Positions 39,401-45,628 of a stretch of 64,000 nt of DNA are shown here, piece after piece (position 1 is the stretch's first letter; the number at the start of each line of letters is the position of its first letter). The translations under genes were made by a program, and so were the position numbers. This DNA is from Flavobacterium sp. 5 (GTDB taxonomy: Bacteria > Bacteroidota > Bacteroidia > Flavobacteriales > Flavobacteriaceae), in contig NZ_PHUE01000001.1 in NCBI RefSeq assembly GCF_002813295.1, positions 4,092,001 through 4,156,000 of the forward strand, in the 5' to 3' direction. The notes below the pieces were generated by a model. It was not told where the DNA came from and searched no databases. It saw nothing but the letters and a program-made list of their open reading frames with translations.

Positions 39401-41938
39401 CAAAAATCGAACACTGGCTATAAAACAGAAATAAAGGCAGCACAAAGAACAGCTTCAGAAACACTTAGAAAATTTAGTACTACATCTGATAATATAAGTT
39501 TTGAAGAGGCTCAAAAAGAAATTGATTTGAAATTTAATGCCGATTTCAAATCAAAATCAATACTATATGTCGTTAATAATGCTTCCCAAACCCTAAATAA
39601 TACTGACTGGACATTACCTACAAGTTCATCACTTGAGTTAATCCCGATTAATAATAAAAATCAAATAGTAGGAAGTCCCAGATTAGCATTTAATATGTGT
39701 TATTTTAATTATAGCATCAATCCATATACAGGTACTCCTAACTCAAACAATTTTGAATTTGATGATGTAACCAGCATTACAGTTACCAATAATCCAACAA
39801 AATCTAAAACTGGAACCAGTATGACAGTAACTCCTACTATAAAACGAGTACTGGATGGCCCCTGTCTGCTGGATCAGGATAAAGATGGTGTTTTTGACAT
39901 CTATGAGGATGTAGATGGCGACGGAAATTTGGCAAACGATGATACCAATCTTGATCAAATTCCTAATTACAAAGATGCTGATGATGATGGAGATGGTATA
40001 TTAACCAAATACGAAGGTGCAGTAATTAACACTTCAAATAAGGCTCCGTATTATGAAAATAAGAATTCATTAAATAGTGATGGTGATTTGATGCCAAATT
40101 ATTTAGATAAAGATGATGACAACGATGGTGTAGACACTAAATTTGAAGGTGTAAATCCTGATCAAGATGGAAATCCATCAACAGGAAATACACTAGATAC
40201 CGATCGTGATGGAATATTTGATTATCTGGATATTGATGATGATGGTGATGGATTGTATACTATGTATGAGAACCCTAATCCGGATGCAGATGGGAACCCA
40301 AATACGGGCTTAACACTCAATACTGATCATTATACAGGTATAAAAGGAGATATAAAAATAGATAATATTTGGAATTATCTGGATAATGATGATGATGGCG
40401 ATGGTGTTTTAACTCAGTATGAACACGCAGATGATGATGGAAACCATAATCCGTTTACTGGTATTGTACCATTAAACACAAATGGTGTGGCATCAACTAA
40501 TCACCCGAAAATGATTGTAAATAATATCCCCAATTATCTTGATGAAGATGATGACGGAGATGGATACCAAACCTGGGAAGAAGGTGCAAATCCTGACGGA
40601 GATGGAAACCCGGCTACAGGAGCAACTCGTGATACAGATCAAAATGGCATAGTAGATTATCTGGATTATCAAGATAGAATTTATCCCGAGACTGAACAAG
40701 TTCAATTAAATAATTATGTAAATTTGGCTGGAGATAAGCTTTATGAGCTTTCGAATCATTTAGGAAATGTATTAGCAGTAATTTCAGATCGTAAGATCCC
40801 TGAATTGGATGATATGAGTTCTTTGAAGTATTTTAATGCAGATGTAGTTAGTTATTCTGATTATTATCCTTTTGGAATGATTGTACCGAATAGACACGGT
40901 AGCAGTGATAGTTACCGTTACGGGTTTAATGGGAAGGAACTTGACAATGAATTAAAGGGTGAAGGAAATAGCTATAATTTTGGGGCAAGGATGTATGACC
41001 CTAGAGTTGGAAGATGGTTTAGTGCTGATAAAATGAAATCAAGAGCACCTGAATGGTCTCCTTATAGATTTGCTTTTGACAATCCAATGAGGTATAAGGA
41101 TGCCGATGGGAATTGGGAAGAAGATGGTCATTTTTGGACTGTTTATGCAATGGGAATTGCAATGGGCATGAAGCCGTCAAACGCAAGACAACTAGCTGAA
41201 TATGCTGAATATTATGACCATTCAGTACACGGAGATAATTCGATGAGTATTACTCCTCACAAATCTGGACTAAGTTGGGGTAAAGATGGAGGTCTTGGAA
41301 CATGGGCTGACCCAGATTTACAGAAAACATATCATGGACTTACAGGAGGATTACAAAAAGAAGTCTTAAATGACGCAATATCTAATGTTATTACTGGAAC
41401 ACTATGCGATTTACATAAAGTTGGTGATGCTTGGGCTCATAGTTATATTAAGAATGGTAAACGAATAATGTATGGTGCTCATGGTGTAAATGAACCTTGG
41501 TATTCTTCTATAGTAAAATTTACTCTAGGAGATATTACATTTGAACATGCAATGGGAGGTCCTGAACATGGTGAACATGCAGATAATATTGCAGACCGAC
41601 CAGTTGAATATATGAGTTATGTAAAAACTTTAAAAAATCTTTATATCAAAGCTTTTGGAGACGATATAAAAACAAAGAAACCTGATTTAACTATCTTTGC
41701 TTATGTTCAAGAAAATGGTAAAACAAAAGAAAACAATATATTTTTACTTAATTCTTATATTAATATGAGTGGGGGACAGAAAATATTTAGTGGTTTAAGT
41801 CCAAATCAAAATTTATTATTATCAGGCTACTTAGACAGTGTTGGAATTAAATATAATTCAGGAAGCAATCTAACACCAGCAGATAAAAAGCACAAATTGA
41901 GGTCAAGTCCTGAAACATTTACTTTACAAATTAAATAA
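30476..41938 (+). CDS. Giant RHS/YD-repeat protein with calcium-binding repeats and a C-terminal metallo-phospholipase-like toxin domain
   Basis: 3820 residues. A signal peptide (1-29) precedes FnIII-like modules (about 195-280). A thrombospondin type 3-like block (DTDQDGVFDNCDNCPTIYNP) lies near 1570. At least eight YD repeats fall at about 1990-2670 (YYDQAGNLIQT, YDKLGRIIASQN, YDYLGRIIEAG). A second run of DxDGxG-rich calcium loops lies at about 3125-3400. The RHS core (YPFGMIVPNRHG ... DPRVGRWFSAD ... NPMRYKDADGN) ends near 3547. The last 270 residues are the variable toxin: YYDHSVHGDNS, LHKVGDAWAHS (H3647, D3651, H3655) and FEHAMGGPEHGEHADN, a His/Asp pattern like zinc-dependent phospholipase C helices. 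The toxin activity is inferred. Confidence 0.82.
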   Translation: MNTYKKQHIFFILTILFLFFINSTSMFGQKNIYRAPVMTYNSDEIKNATIIKSIVDPEIKIPNQKSIHPKAYIRLKASSDLAPFVHAVTKMVLTIIPILPDGKMDDIANQYDTTLEVEYNPMGNSSNFIDLSSHELTNRYGVKVIVKSYETNGNSNILNDNISLELGFESERYYLVTEQLADVKTTILNDLTNGTQAALNFNWTPLTGALEYELEWTWVDNYSPNNADIMLKEENIPFSSRDFELNNTRIRTQNPSYEIPLIYSKGYIIYRVRAVGRFLDDTNKVYYGPWSSGIANKNTVADWIKSYKLLNFEHESLKNWQFQASYAEQGKKKEVVSYFDGSLRNRQTVTKINTDEKAIVGELLYDAQGRPAIEILPVPLNQKYIRYFKDLNQNTKNQLFTHLDFDWESSDSTCNPSLSGMINTSGSSKYYSGKNDIDSPFKNYIPSASDYPFSQTEYTPDNTGRISRKGGVGPEHQLGKGHEMQYIYSVPNQEELNRLFGYEVGYAAHYKKNIVIDPNGQSSVSYLDPQGRTIATALAGGANGLKLDALYDTNDENLHKTIKVDLLNKINPEDADTNLDNNELASSSDLSAQKDMLIVSKQLGVASNKTEHHFDYITTFKETSFQPEKCTDKYGFVYDLNISLKDKCATELFIPNITNSRIGDYYINSASATINSDIKILPDTLSLDAGSYSLLKELKVNKDILNKYADNYIAQLTDPTKACYIAPDIFKNNNSINISCTTTCESCTTTLGTQKDYVLQQLKGIYNIPENDNTTLTLSTVNQNLVATINPNIPILVNMGQGIEQGEVANFISSLKEEWEKLSQVCASLCGPTFASSCAINEKSLLADVSPYGQYGLQPDDLMNPNSIWDTLSVFNSSNKIIYNGETDANNWEHPFIPYKNIDGSDALIEVTKDEDGYSPTVKTGTIIQKDDRYFVLPENLASVNDFLDNWSPSWAQSLLQYHPEYEYLKYTKEVCTLTTGDTPNNNLKNLTTDDYDGFLNTLDTYDKAITAGYFDSNNTVTFNKIFSSDPYFSSALGSDFETAAIYNLRRDIMIDALEKHYENFTIDGTKNGNPAKMLQVALQMIKCNSIQACNVSSISYSNLTLSEKTLLWNTYKSLYISLKGNIKQVFMNLYTANKGKSNSCIGKEGASDFTNLLKNYPDRVTTIKTNINTPATTFCSNAAIADYKNKEKRFISTDFAYDSDSDATDAQNQLVVQANYQSYVQTGNCPALTDLSIFLGRLFNDINIANSSISAWHTIGQGLSPKLFADFTGETLPLSLSSSPAMNIQAGASELSFTFSPTLLSGTALKLKLPSGSNLSWNNYSATGWHIIGFTNFYYDAASSSLSLQTPVFGYKVVARIQVGNDASTQREVVLSGTTFAKIGECQIGGAPGIGEVLIADDSDCTKKEQFAQNLNILLQHIQASGNLSNSGYNITSDTAFYSSNNSFLKLYFGLTDSDVVLWKNNAGIAVITVNDIKRVTIDLQGFDTSLGAISNVSIGALKAKNEANVLKITYKNNLGKQITRLATIASGKAKKPLYFACCASCGEWDYNGDGSGDKCDTIDPCGITDTDQDGVFDNCDNCPTIYNPKQEPCNSICSVPNNEEIMFENRLKDLINNFIEGNYGIVGKKGLVSQDIFMKNFVIDCNIVNHFQAFRNRFATNYFEPVVLTSYKINQNNKQVNIFFSYNPTIGLDSENDISLRIDIENAKHINNIDINGNNITINLTDKQNNIVTRTDTGLFFSGAGTSVYTLYCPFMTEVYPPKKITNTAKPSLVAKSSLFASTESTCSGPCIPQTVSPISCDDKYTVYVNFLSNASTKIEGISVENITSQEGKNDFCQGKLQYLVEDYINYITTFNIKSTKNPNYISLIAFGDTQLNYGYKNMSAAIANYNSYNTANLNNDDRLYWQDYINTIYVKGITECLPAPMPFYSIDVPAPEHTPCEELVANVSAAYQTDAYNKYMASLRQEFIDQYTEKAMSSVVEKFNMAYSDKEYQYTLYYYDQAGNLIQTVAPEGVKRLSAPNVAEALTLNQNINNIRNNHSTQNVSFLPKHTFKTEYKYNSLNQLVWQQTPDGGITRFAYDKLGRIIASQNANQINSNIEPGLQRFSFTNYDYLGRIIEAGEIHVTNSLYTISEEGKLIVGDTPIDKFDESFVKTEVSKTVYTEDPQADNTTKASALFTTNATQGFNPSDTNRNRVTGIYYYNTYIQTAPLSFDNAIFYNYDVHGNVKELVSYNTYLKNLGCNSAIVIDAASGLTNDCEAHLKRVVYDYDLISGNVNSVIFQPRKADQFIHKYNYDADNRIVDVNTSTDGVIWEKDASYQYYPHGPLARVELGNKNVQGIDYAYTLHGWLKAVNGENIADSANDLGHDGTGTKTKDAFGYSLNYYDKDYKAIVNDDESQSFGPLMFSRDNAIAGNINDLYNGNIKQMTTAIRKKNDELLPVQKNNYTYDQLNRITAMKSKSIVPNKTGHDEVKESYDASYSYDRNGNLQTLKRSAPDVNGVPIAMDNLTYKYADGNNRLNKVFDAADDIFNETGKDLKKNIKELTSYNKKNTSTHNYIYDSIGQLVQDKSEGLKIYWRVDGKVKKIIKTIGNVNRIISFEYDGLGNRIAKKVYAETSPENSTTTYYARDAQGNELAVYNLTESSSNKSLTIKEHHIFGSSRLGLEESDKIVYQSGSINTQKIIQPAIAGKSTAQNELAVTEKVLTAQSFITPLITLSPVPVYRDYALNFNANTIASWPSASSSIKDKNAEFTRIVLDTKFNITGNTPNIRNGNYIVANLEYKGIVAIGPHNSVLTKSPANSCITVEPITAGEKIYNITRPSNCKNSELSFGEVLKQNEDGYVDYNITRRDVSYDIKVGFTINNKFYGFNTRSGSTGNWLFRHATLFVYRVVNGAEAEIARSTNDNASYNLRLQREGRVLRYYLNNNLIHTISISNFPVILTTHTGENNKLYRLKLYKTKTSNEELTTQVLVSLQKSNTGYKTEIKAAQRTASETLRKFSTTSDNISFEEAQKEIDLKFNADFKSKSILYVVNNASQTLNNTDWTLPTSSSLELIPINNKNQIVGSPRLAFNMCYFNYSINPYTGTPNSNNFEFDDVTSITVTNNPTKSKTGTSMTVTPTIKRVLDGPCLLDQDKDGVFDIYEDVDGDGNLANDDTNLDQIPNYKDADDDGDGILTKYEGAVINTSNKAPYYENKNSLNSDGDLMPNYLDKDDDNDGVDTKFEGVNPDQDGNPSTGNTLDTDRDGIFDYLDIDDDGDGLYTMYENPNPDADGNPNTGLTLNTDHYTGIKGDIKIDNIWNYLDNDDDGDGVLTQYEHADDDGNHNPFTGIVPLNTNGVASTNHPKMIVNNIPNYLDEDDDGDGYQTWEEGANPDGDGNPATGATRDTDQNGIVDYLDYQDRIYPETEQVQLNNYVNLAGDKLYELSNHLGNVLAVISDRKIPELDDMSSLKYFNADVVSYSDYYPFGMIVPNRHGSSDSYRYGFNGKELDNELKGEGNSYNFGARMYDPRVGRWFSADKMKSRAPEWSPYRFAFDNPMRYKDADGNWEEDGHFWTVYAMGIAMGMKPSNARQLAEYAEYYDHSVHGDNSMSITPHKSGLSWGKDGGLGTWADPDLQKTYHGLTGGLQKEVLNDAISNVITGTLCDLHKVGDAWAHSYIKNGKRIMYGAHGVNEPWYSSIVKFTLGDITFEHAMGGPEHGEHADNIADRPVEYMSYVKTLKNLYIKAFGDDIKTKKPDLTIFAYVQENGKTKENNIFLLNSYINMSGGQKIFSGLSPNQNLLLSGYLDSVGIKYNSGSNLTPADKKHKLRSSPETFTLQIK

Positions 41939-41941
41939 CAT

Positions 41942-42172
41942 ATGATATTTTTAGACATTAATAGCTCTTCATTTTTGGTAGTGTTTTTTTTATTCTTTTT
42001 GTTTGTTTTGTTTATTTTTTTTATTTTTTTAGAGGCTTTAAAAAAAACAAGATTCTCAAATATAAAAAATGTTGTGCTTAAAAAGATTATTGTTTTTTTA
42101 GTGTCCATTTTAATTATTTATATTATTTTATATATAATGTATGAGATTAGAGGAAAAGGTTTTTTAGAATAG
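41942..42172 (+). CDS. Two-TM small protein, candidate immunity protein
   Basis: 76 residues starting 3 bases after the RHS stop. Two hydrophobic segments (about 11-31, FLVVFFLFFLFVLFIFFIFL, and 48-67, IIVFLVSILIIYIILYIMYE) are separated by a short basic loop (KKTRFSNIKNVVLKK). Genes directly behind RHS toxin tips normally encode the cognate immunity protein. A membrane protein would suit a toxin that attacks phospholipid or acts in the periplasm. It is followed by a terminator. No family is recognised. Confidence 0.62.
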   Translation: MIFLDINSSSFLVVFFLFFLFVLFIFFIFLEALKKTRFSNIKNVVLKKIIVFLVSILIIYIILYIMYEIRGKGFLE

Positions 42173-42242
42173 CCCGAAAATCTATGATATTTAAGCTATT
42201 TTTATAGAGCCATTTTACACAATACTCTCATAGATAACTAAT

Positions 42243-42278
42243 AAAAAGCCATTCCATCAACGGAGTGGCTTTTGGTTT
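42243..42278. terminator. Bidirectional intrinsic terminator
   Basis: AAAAGCCATTCC (42243-42254) pairs with GGAGTGGCTTTT (42261-42272) with one mismatch, flanked by A-rich and T-rich sequence. It separates the rhs operon (plus) from the convergent polymerase-like gene (minus). Confidence 0.7.
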
Positions 42279-42299
42279 TTATTGCTCATATTACTAAGT

Positions 42300-43898
42300 T
42301 CAAGCACTCTTTATAAAGCTTTCAGACACATAGCATGCTTCTGGATTATGCTCATCGTATATTTTCAATACGCTATCTAACATCGTATCACCTATATCAA
42401 ATTGAACTACAACATCAATAAAGTCCAATAGTTCACCATTCTCTATCTTCTGTAATATCTCATTTTTAACTCTTAAACTATGATTGAACATAGAAGAATC
42501 AACAACGATTTTTTGCTCATTAATATCAATATTTGGCTTTAAGCCCATGTGTGCGTTTTTAGTGCCACTTAGCTTGGTCGTTGTTTTGACACCATGTTCT
42601 AAGATTATCCTATTCATGGTTTCTGCTACCAAATCACTATCGCTTTCTTCACATAAAAGTGCATCATACACGTACAGAACATGAATACCTTTAGCATTCA
42701 GATACGTAATAATATCGCTCATGACAGCTACTTCAACGCTAAACATCTTTTGAGAAGTAATCTTGTGACCATGTTCTTTTTTATCATGATAGATTCTTGC
42801 TAACATGTCGGATTCATTTTTAGAATAATAGTCAAAGAGCGGTGAATTTCTCATTTGATTCCAGTTCATGTTGAAAAAGCTTAAGTGAAGTATTTTTACT
42901 TCCTTAATGTCAATACCAGCTGATTCGGCTACGCTCTCATGTGTAAGATAACTTGCTTTACCATCATACAAACTGATAGCAATATTTGGATGTAATGCGC
43001 TATAATCGCACTCAATCAGCTTCTTACCATCGATTGTAATTTGTTCTCTTATCCATGACGGCATGAGCGTGAAACTATCCACCACACGACCACCGCTTGA
43101 CATATCACCAGCACTAGGAATCATAAACCCACGACCAGTCAAGAACTCAAAGAGCTTGATATTATCCTCAACAAAGCTTCTGTTATCTGCATCAATCCAG
43201 TAATCATTTATGTGTTTGTTACGCATGGTCAGTATCTTGCCCTTTTTGGTAGTAAGACCCTTTTTAACCAATTTCTTACCGATAACTAGTAATTCTGTGC
43301 TAGTAGGTAAATCAATCTTTGGATACATCGCAATGAGATTGGAACAGATTGGATTTGTCATAGCTTTATGTAGTTGCTGATAGTACAGCTTGTTTCTATT
43401 GCGTATTATACCAGTATCTTTTATGATATATTCCACAAGCCCCGCTTTTAGATAAGTATCAGTTAATCGGAATCTTTTTGAGTGTATGCCAGCTTGATAA
43501 CTATCATCAACCTCGATAAATGCACCCGTGCTAGTTCCCGCTTTAAGAACATCGATTATTTTAGTGTATATATAGGTATTGTCTGCATTTTTGGTTTGCT
43601 CATGCAGTAGCTCAGCGTTCAGGCACTTCCATTTATCATCAGTGTAATACGTACTTGCAAGGTTGTATAGGAATACTAAGCATTTTTCAACCGCTATGCT
43701 AACATCAGTGTCAATTGCTTTGAGCATCGACTTTGGAACGTATTTGCTTAGGTTGTACTGCGCTTTCTTTGGAATTAGGATTGAGTTTACGTTCGGGAAA
43801 CGTAGTGCTGATTGAGACAGCTTATAATCGTTTTGGAGTAGGTCTATGTCTCCAGTATCGCCAGTGAAGGCAATGTAATCTTCATTTTTTGAGTTCAT
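42300..43898 (-). CDS. Polymerase-like protein with family A palm motifs, copy 1
   Basis: 532 residues. The N-terminal half (about 40-200) looks like winged-helix DNA-binding sequence (KCLNAELLHEQTKNADNTYI). The C-terminal half carries RVVDSFTLMPSWIREQIT, then motif A-like LIECDYSALHPNIAISLY, a helix like the family A O-helix region (KMFSVEVAVMSDIITYLNAK), and motif C-like VLYVYDALLCEE. Both presumed metal-binding Asp residues are present. No exonuclease domain, and no reverse-transcriptase YxDD motif. Related proteins occur on phages and plasmids, where a replication role is presumed. A second copy lies at 51873-53211. Confidence 0.6.
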   Translation of the reverse strand: MNSKNEDYIAFTGDTGDIDLLQNDYKLSQSALRFPNVNSILIPKKAQYNLSKYVPKSMLKAIDTDVSIAVEKCLVFLYNLASTYYTDDKWKCLNAELLHEQTKNADNTYIYTKIIDVLKAGTSTGAFIEVDDSYQAGIHSKRFRLTDTYLKAGLVEYIIKDTGIIRNRNKLYYQQLHKAMTNPICSNLIAMYPKIDLPTSTELLVIGKKLVKKGLTTKKGKILTMRNKHINDYWIDADNRSFVEDNIKLFEFLTGRGFMIPSAGDMSSGGRVVDSFTLMPSWIREQITIDGKKLIECDYSALHPNIAISLYDGKASYLTHESVAESAGIDIKEVKILHLSFFNMNWNQMRNSPLFDYYSKNESDMLARIYHDKKEHGHKITSQKMFSVEVAVMSDIITYLNAKGIHVLYVYDALLCEESDSDLVAETMNRIILEHGVKTTTKLSGTKNAHMGLKPNIDINEQKIVVDSSMFNHSLRVKNEILQKIENGELLDFIDVVVQFDIGDTMLDSVLKIYDEHNPEACYVSESFIKSA

Positions 43899-43918
43899 TG
43901 TGATATTCTCTTATTCTC

Positions 43919-43993
43919 GTTCCGTCACTTAGGACGGATTATTGTCTCTTAGATTTTACTTGGTAAGAGAAGCTGGGGCATGACTCCCAGCAA
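43919..43993 (-). promoter_or_regulatory. Three tandem hairpins in the leader of the polymerase-like gene
   Basis: Three perfect stems follow one another: TCCGTC/GACGGA (43921-43938), TCTCTTA/TAAGAGA (43945-43970) and GCTGGG/CCCAGC (43972-43991). They lie 23-95 bases upstream of the ATG and would form a compact structured 5' leader or separate small RNA. The second polymerase copy lost this part to an IS. Confidence 0.45.
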
Positions 43994-44517
43994 CCAAGGT
44001 TTTTATGAGTTATTCTCTCAGTTTATTGCTTTTATCAATTATACTTCTAAATGATAAAATAGTCAATAGTCTTTGAAAACTATTTTTGAAAATATTTTAA
44101 TTATTCTTCAAGCTCCATTAAAGTAATAGCGCAAATTGAGCATAAACTTATAAATGAAGTATTCATCTATTCCTTTATACAAGTAGTGTTACAACCCATT
44201 TATTCTATTATATATAAAGTAACATATATGATGGAAAGAGAATAGAAGAAGAATGGAAATAATTCTTTAAACAACTAATTATTAAAAAAATCTTATCAAA
44301 TCATTGATGTACCATAACACTCCCTTTACGTTCCTATAGAACTGTGTATTCGCACGTAAGAGCTGTGTGAGCCTAAAAATGGAACTGCCAGCTCATGTCC
44401 TCCCTCTCCTACCTCCCTGCATAGTATAAATCACTGATTTACAGCACTAAGTTACCGCCTTTCACGATTCCCAAAACGTACACATTCATACTGATAGCGT
44501 TGGATATGTCCGTTTAC
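43994..44517. other. Non-coding block between the polymerase-like gene and the recombinase element
   Basis: No ORF with coding character is visible. The part at 44310-44520 is clearly richer in G and C than the surroundings, with a polypyrimidine tract (GTCCTCCCTCTCCTACC, about 44397) and short hairpins such as GTTC-ctata-GAAC (44331-44343). It may be the outer end or attachment region of the recombinase element. Confidence 0.4.
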
Positions 44518-44564
44518 TGCGCTAAAAATTTTGGACAAAAAATTTTGGAACAACTTTTAGCGCA
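44518..44564. repeat. Perfect 10-base inverted repeat enclosing direct repeats
   Basis: TGCGCTAAAA (44518-44527) and TTTTAGCGCA (44555-44564) are perfect complements. Between them AATTTTGGA occurs twice, separated by CAAAA. The arrangement of outer inverted and inner direct repeats is like a tyrosine recombinase crossover site or an operator, and it lies 22 bases before the small ORF that opens the recombinase block. Confidence 0.5.
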
Positions 44565-44585
44565 TATTTATAGTATAAAGAGATT

Positions 44586-44732
44586 ATGAGAATACTAATA
44601 CGATTATCCCAATGGCAACAAGTTCTACAATCAGAACCGCTAAAGCTACCTATCCATTTTAAAAGAATAGATTTCACCGATAAAGAATATAAATTGTTTC
44701 AAAAATTATTGCAATCCAAAGAACGAGGCTAA
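44586..44732 (+). CDS. Small protein (48 residues) of unknown function
   Basis: ATG at 44586 to TAA at 44732: MRILIRLSQWQQVLQSEPLK, then IHFKRIDFTDKEYKLFQKLLQ. It is basic with aromatic residues, and no family is recognised. An intrinsic terminator overlaps its stop, which argues for a real short transcript. Its place right after an inverted-repeat site and before the recombinases suggests an excisionase-like or regulatory role, but this is only positional. Confidence 0.4.
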   Translation: MRILIRLSQWQQVLQSEPLKLPIHFKRIDFTDKEYKLFQKLLQSKERG

Positions 44733-44747
44733 GACCTCGTTTTTTTG
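44721..44747 (+). terminator. Intrinsic terminator
   Basis: AACGAGG (44722-44728) pairs perfectly with CCTCGTT (44735-44741) around a 6-base loop, followed by six T. It ends the transcript of the 48-residue ORF. Confidence 0.75.
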
Positions 44748-44957
44748 TTGGTCTACATTTCAAAAAAGCTGTGAGCCCAGGAAATCCAGGATTTTTCTTG
44801 TTTAATCCAAAATAGACCTGGACATTTGTTTCACTTTTGATAAGAAGTGAAAGTGACAGCGTAAACCCAGTAAAATAGGGTGTTCGCAGAGGTTAGTAAA
44901 ATGGCCACATTCAGATACATATATTAAGGAATAAAAGTGAAACTAAATTAGAAGATT

Positions 44958-45533
44958 ATGGCATTAAAAGGACAAAAAACAACGAGTGATTTTTTAGAGT
45001 GGAATAAGATGCAAACTATCGTTTTGAAGTTGGAGCGAGATAATGACCTAAAATTTGCGCTACTTATTGCAACAGGTTCTTATATTGGACTAAGAATTTC
45101 TGACCTACTTCAACTAAGATGGAATCAAGTTTTACATGAAGAGTTGTTCACCATCACCGAAAAGAAAACTAAAAAGATTCGTAAAGTGACCATTAACCCA
45201 GAGCTTCAAATTATACTTAAAAGATTGTTTATCCAATTGGAAGCCAAAGAAACGGACTTAATGTTTGTGAACCGTTTTGGAGAGAAACCGTTTAGCATCC
45301 AGTACGTGAATAGCAAACTTAAAGATATTTTTACCAAATACAGCGTCAGAGGTCAGTATTCGAGCCACTTCATGAGAAAAACACTAGGTCGTAGAGTGTG
45401 GGAGGTCAACAAGTACTCTGACCAAGCTTTATTGTTATTGTCTCAATTGTTCAATCATACAAGTGTGTCCACCACCAAAATCTACCTAGGGATTAGAGAA
45501 CAGGAAATCAGTAACTTATATCTTAGCGTATAA
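44958..45533 (+). CDS. Tyrosine recombinase, catalytic domain only
   Basis: 191 residues with no core-binding domain. Catalytic residues are visible: R46 in GLRISDLLQL, H137 and R140 in SSHFMRKTLG, H167 in LFNHTSVSTT, and Y176 in KIYLGI. The enzyme would cut and rejoin DNA through a 3'-phosphotyrosine. At 191 residues it is much shorter than XerD (about 300). It is followed by a degenerate relative (45629-46357), and the pairing recurs at 48146-49943. Confidence 0.85.
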   Translation: MALKGQKTTSDFLEWNKMQTIVLKLERDNDLKFALLIATGSYIGLRISDLLQLRWNQVLHEELFTITEKKTKKIRKVTINPELQIILKRLFIQLEAKETDLMFVNRFGEKPFSIQYVNSKLKDIFTKYSVRGQYSSHFMRKTLGRRVWEVNKYSDQALLLLSQLFNHTSVSTTKIYLGIREQEISNLYLSV

Positions 45534-45572
45534 TTAATTTGTTGTATTTGCGTAAATAAAATGAAAATAAGA

Positions 45573-45602
45573 TTGTTTATTCAAATAAAAATGTTACATT
45601 TG
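45573..45602 (+). promoter_or_regulatory. Bacteroidetes promoter TTG-N19-TACATTTG
   Basis: TTG at 45573-45575 and TACATTTG at 45595-45602 are separated by 19 bases, a full match to the TTG/TAnnTTTG consensus. The start site would be about 45608, some 20 bases before the ATG at 45629. It gives the downstream part of the element its own transcription. Confidence 0.72.
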
Positions 45603-45628
45603 CATAACAAAAATGAAATAACAACAAC

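Noticed and set aside
30664..41900. Minus-strand frames of 60-90 codons inside the RHS gene
   Set aside because: They are shadows of the long coding frame with no family resemblance.
42300..43898. Polymerase-like gene as a reverse transcriptase (retron or DRT-like)
   Set aside because: There is no YxDD motif and no RT finger motifs. The motif order fits a family A palm better; the hairpins alone are not enough for a retron.
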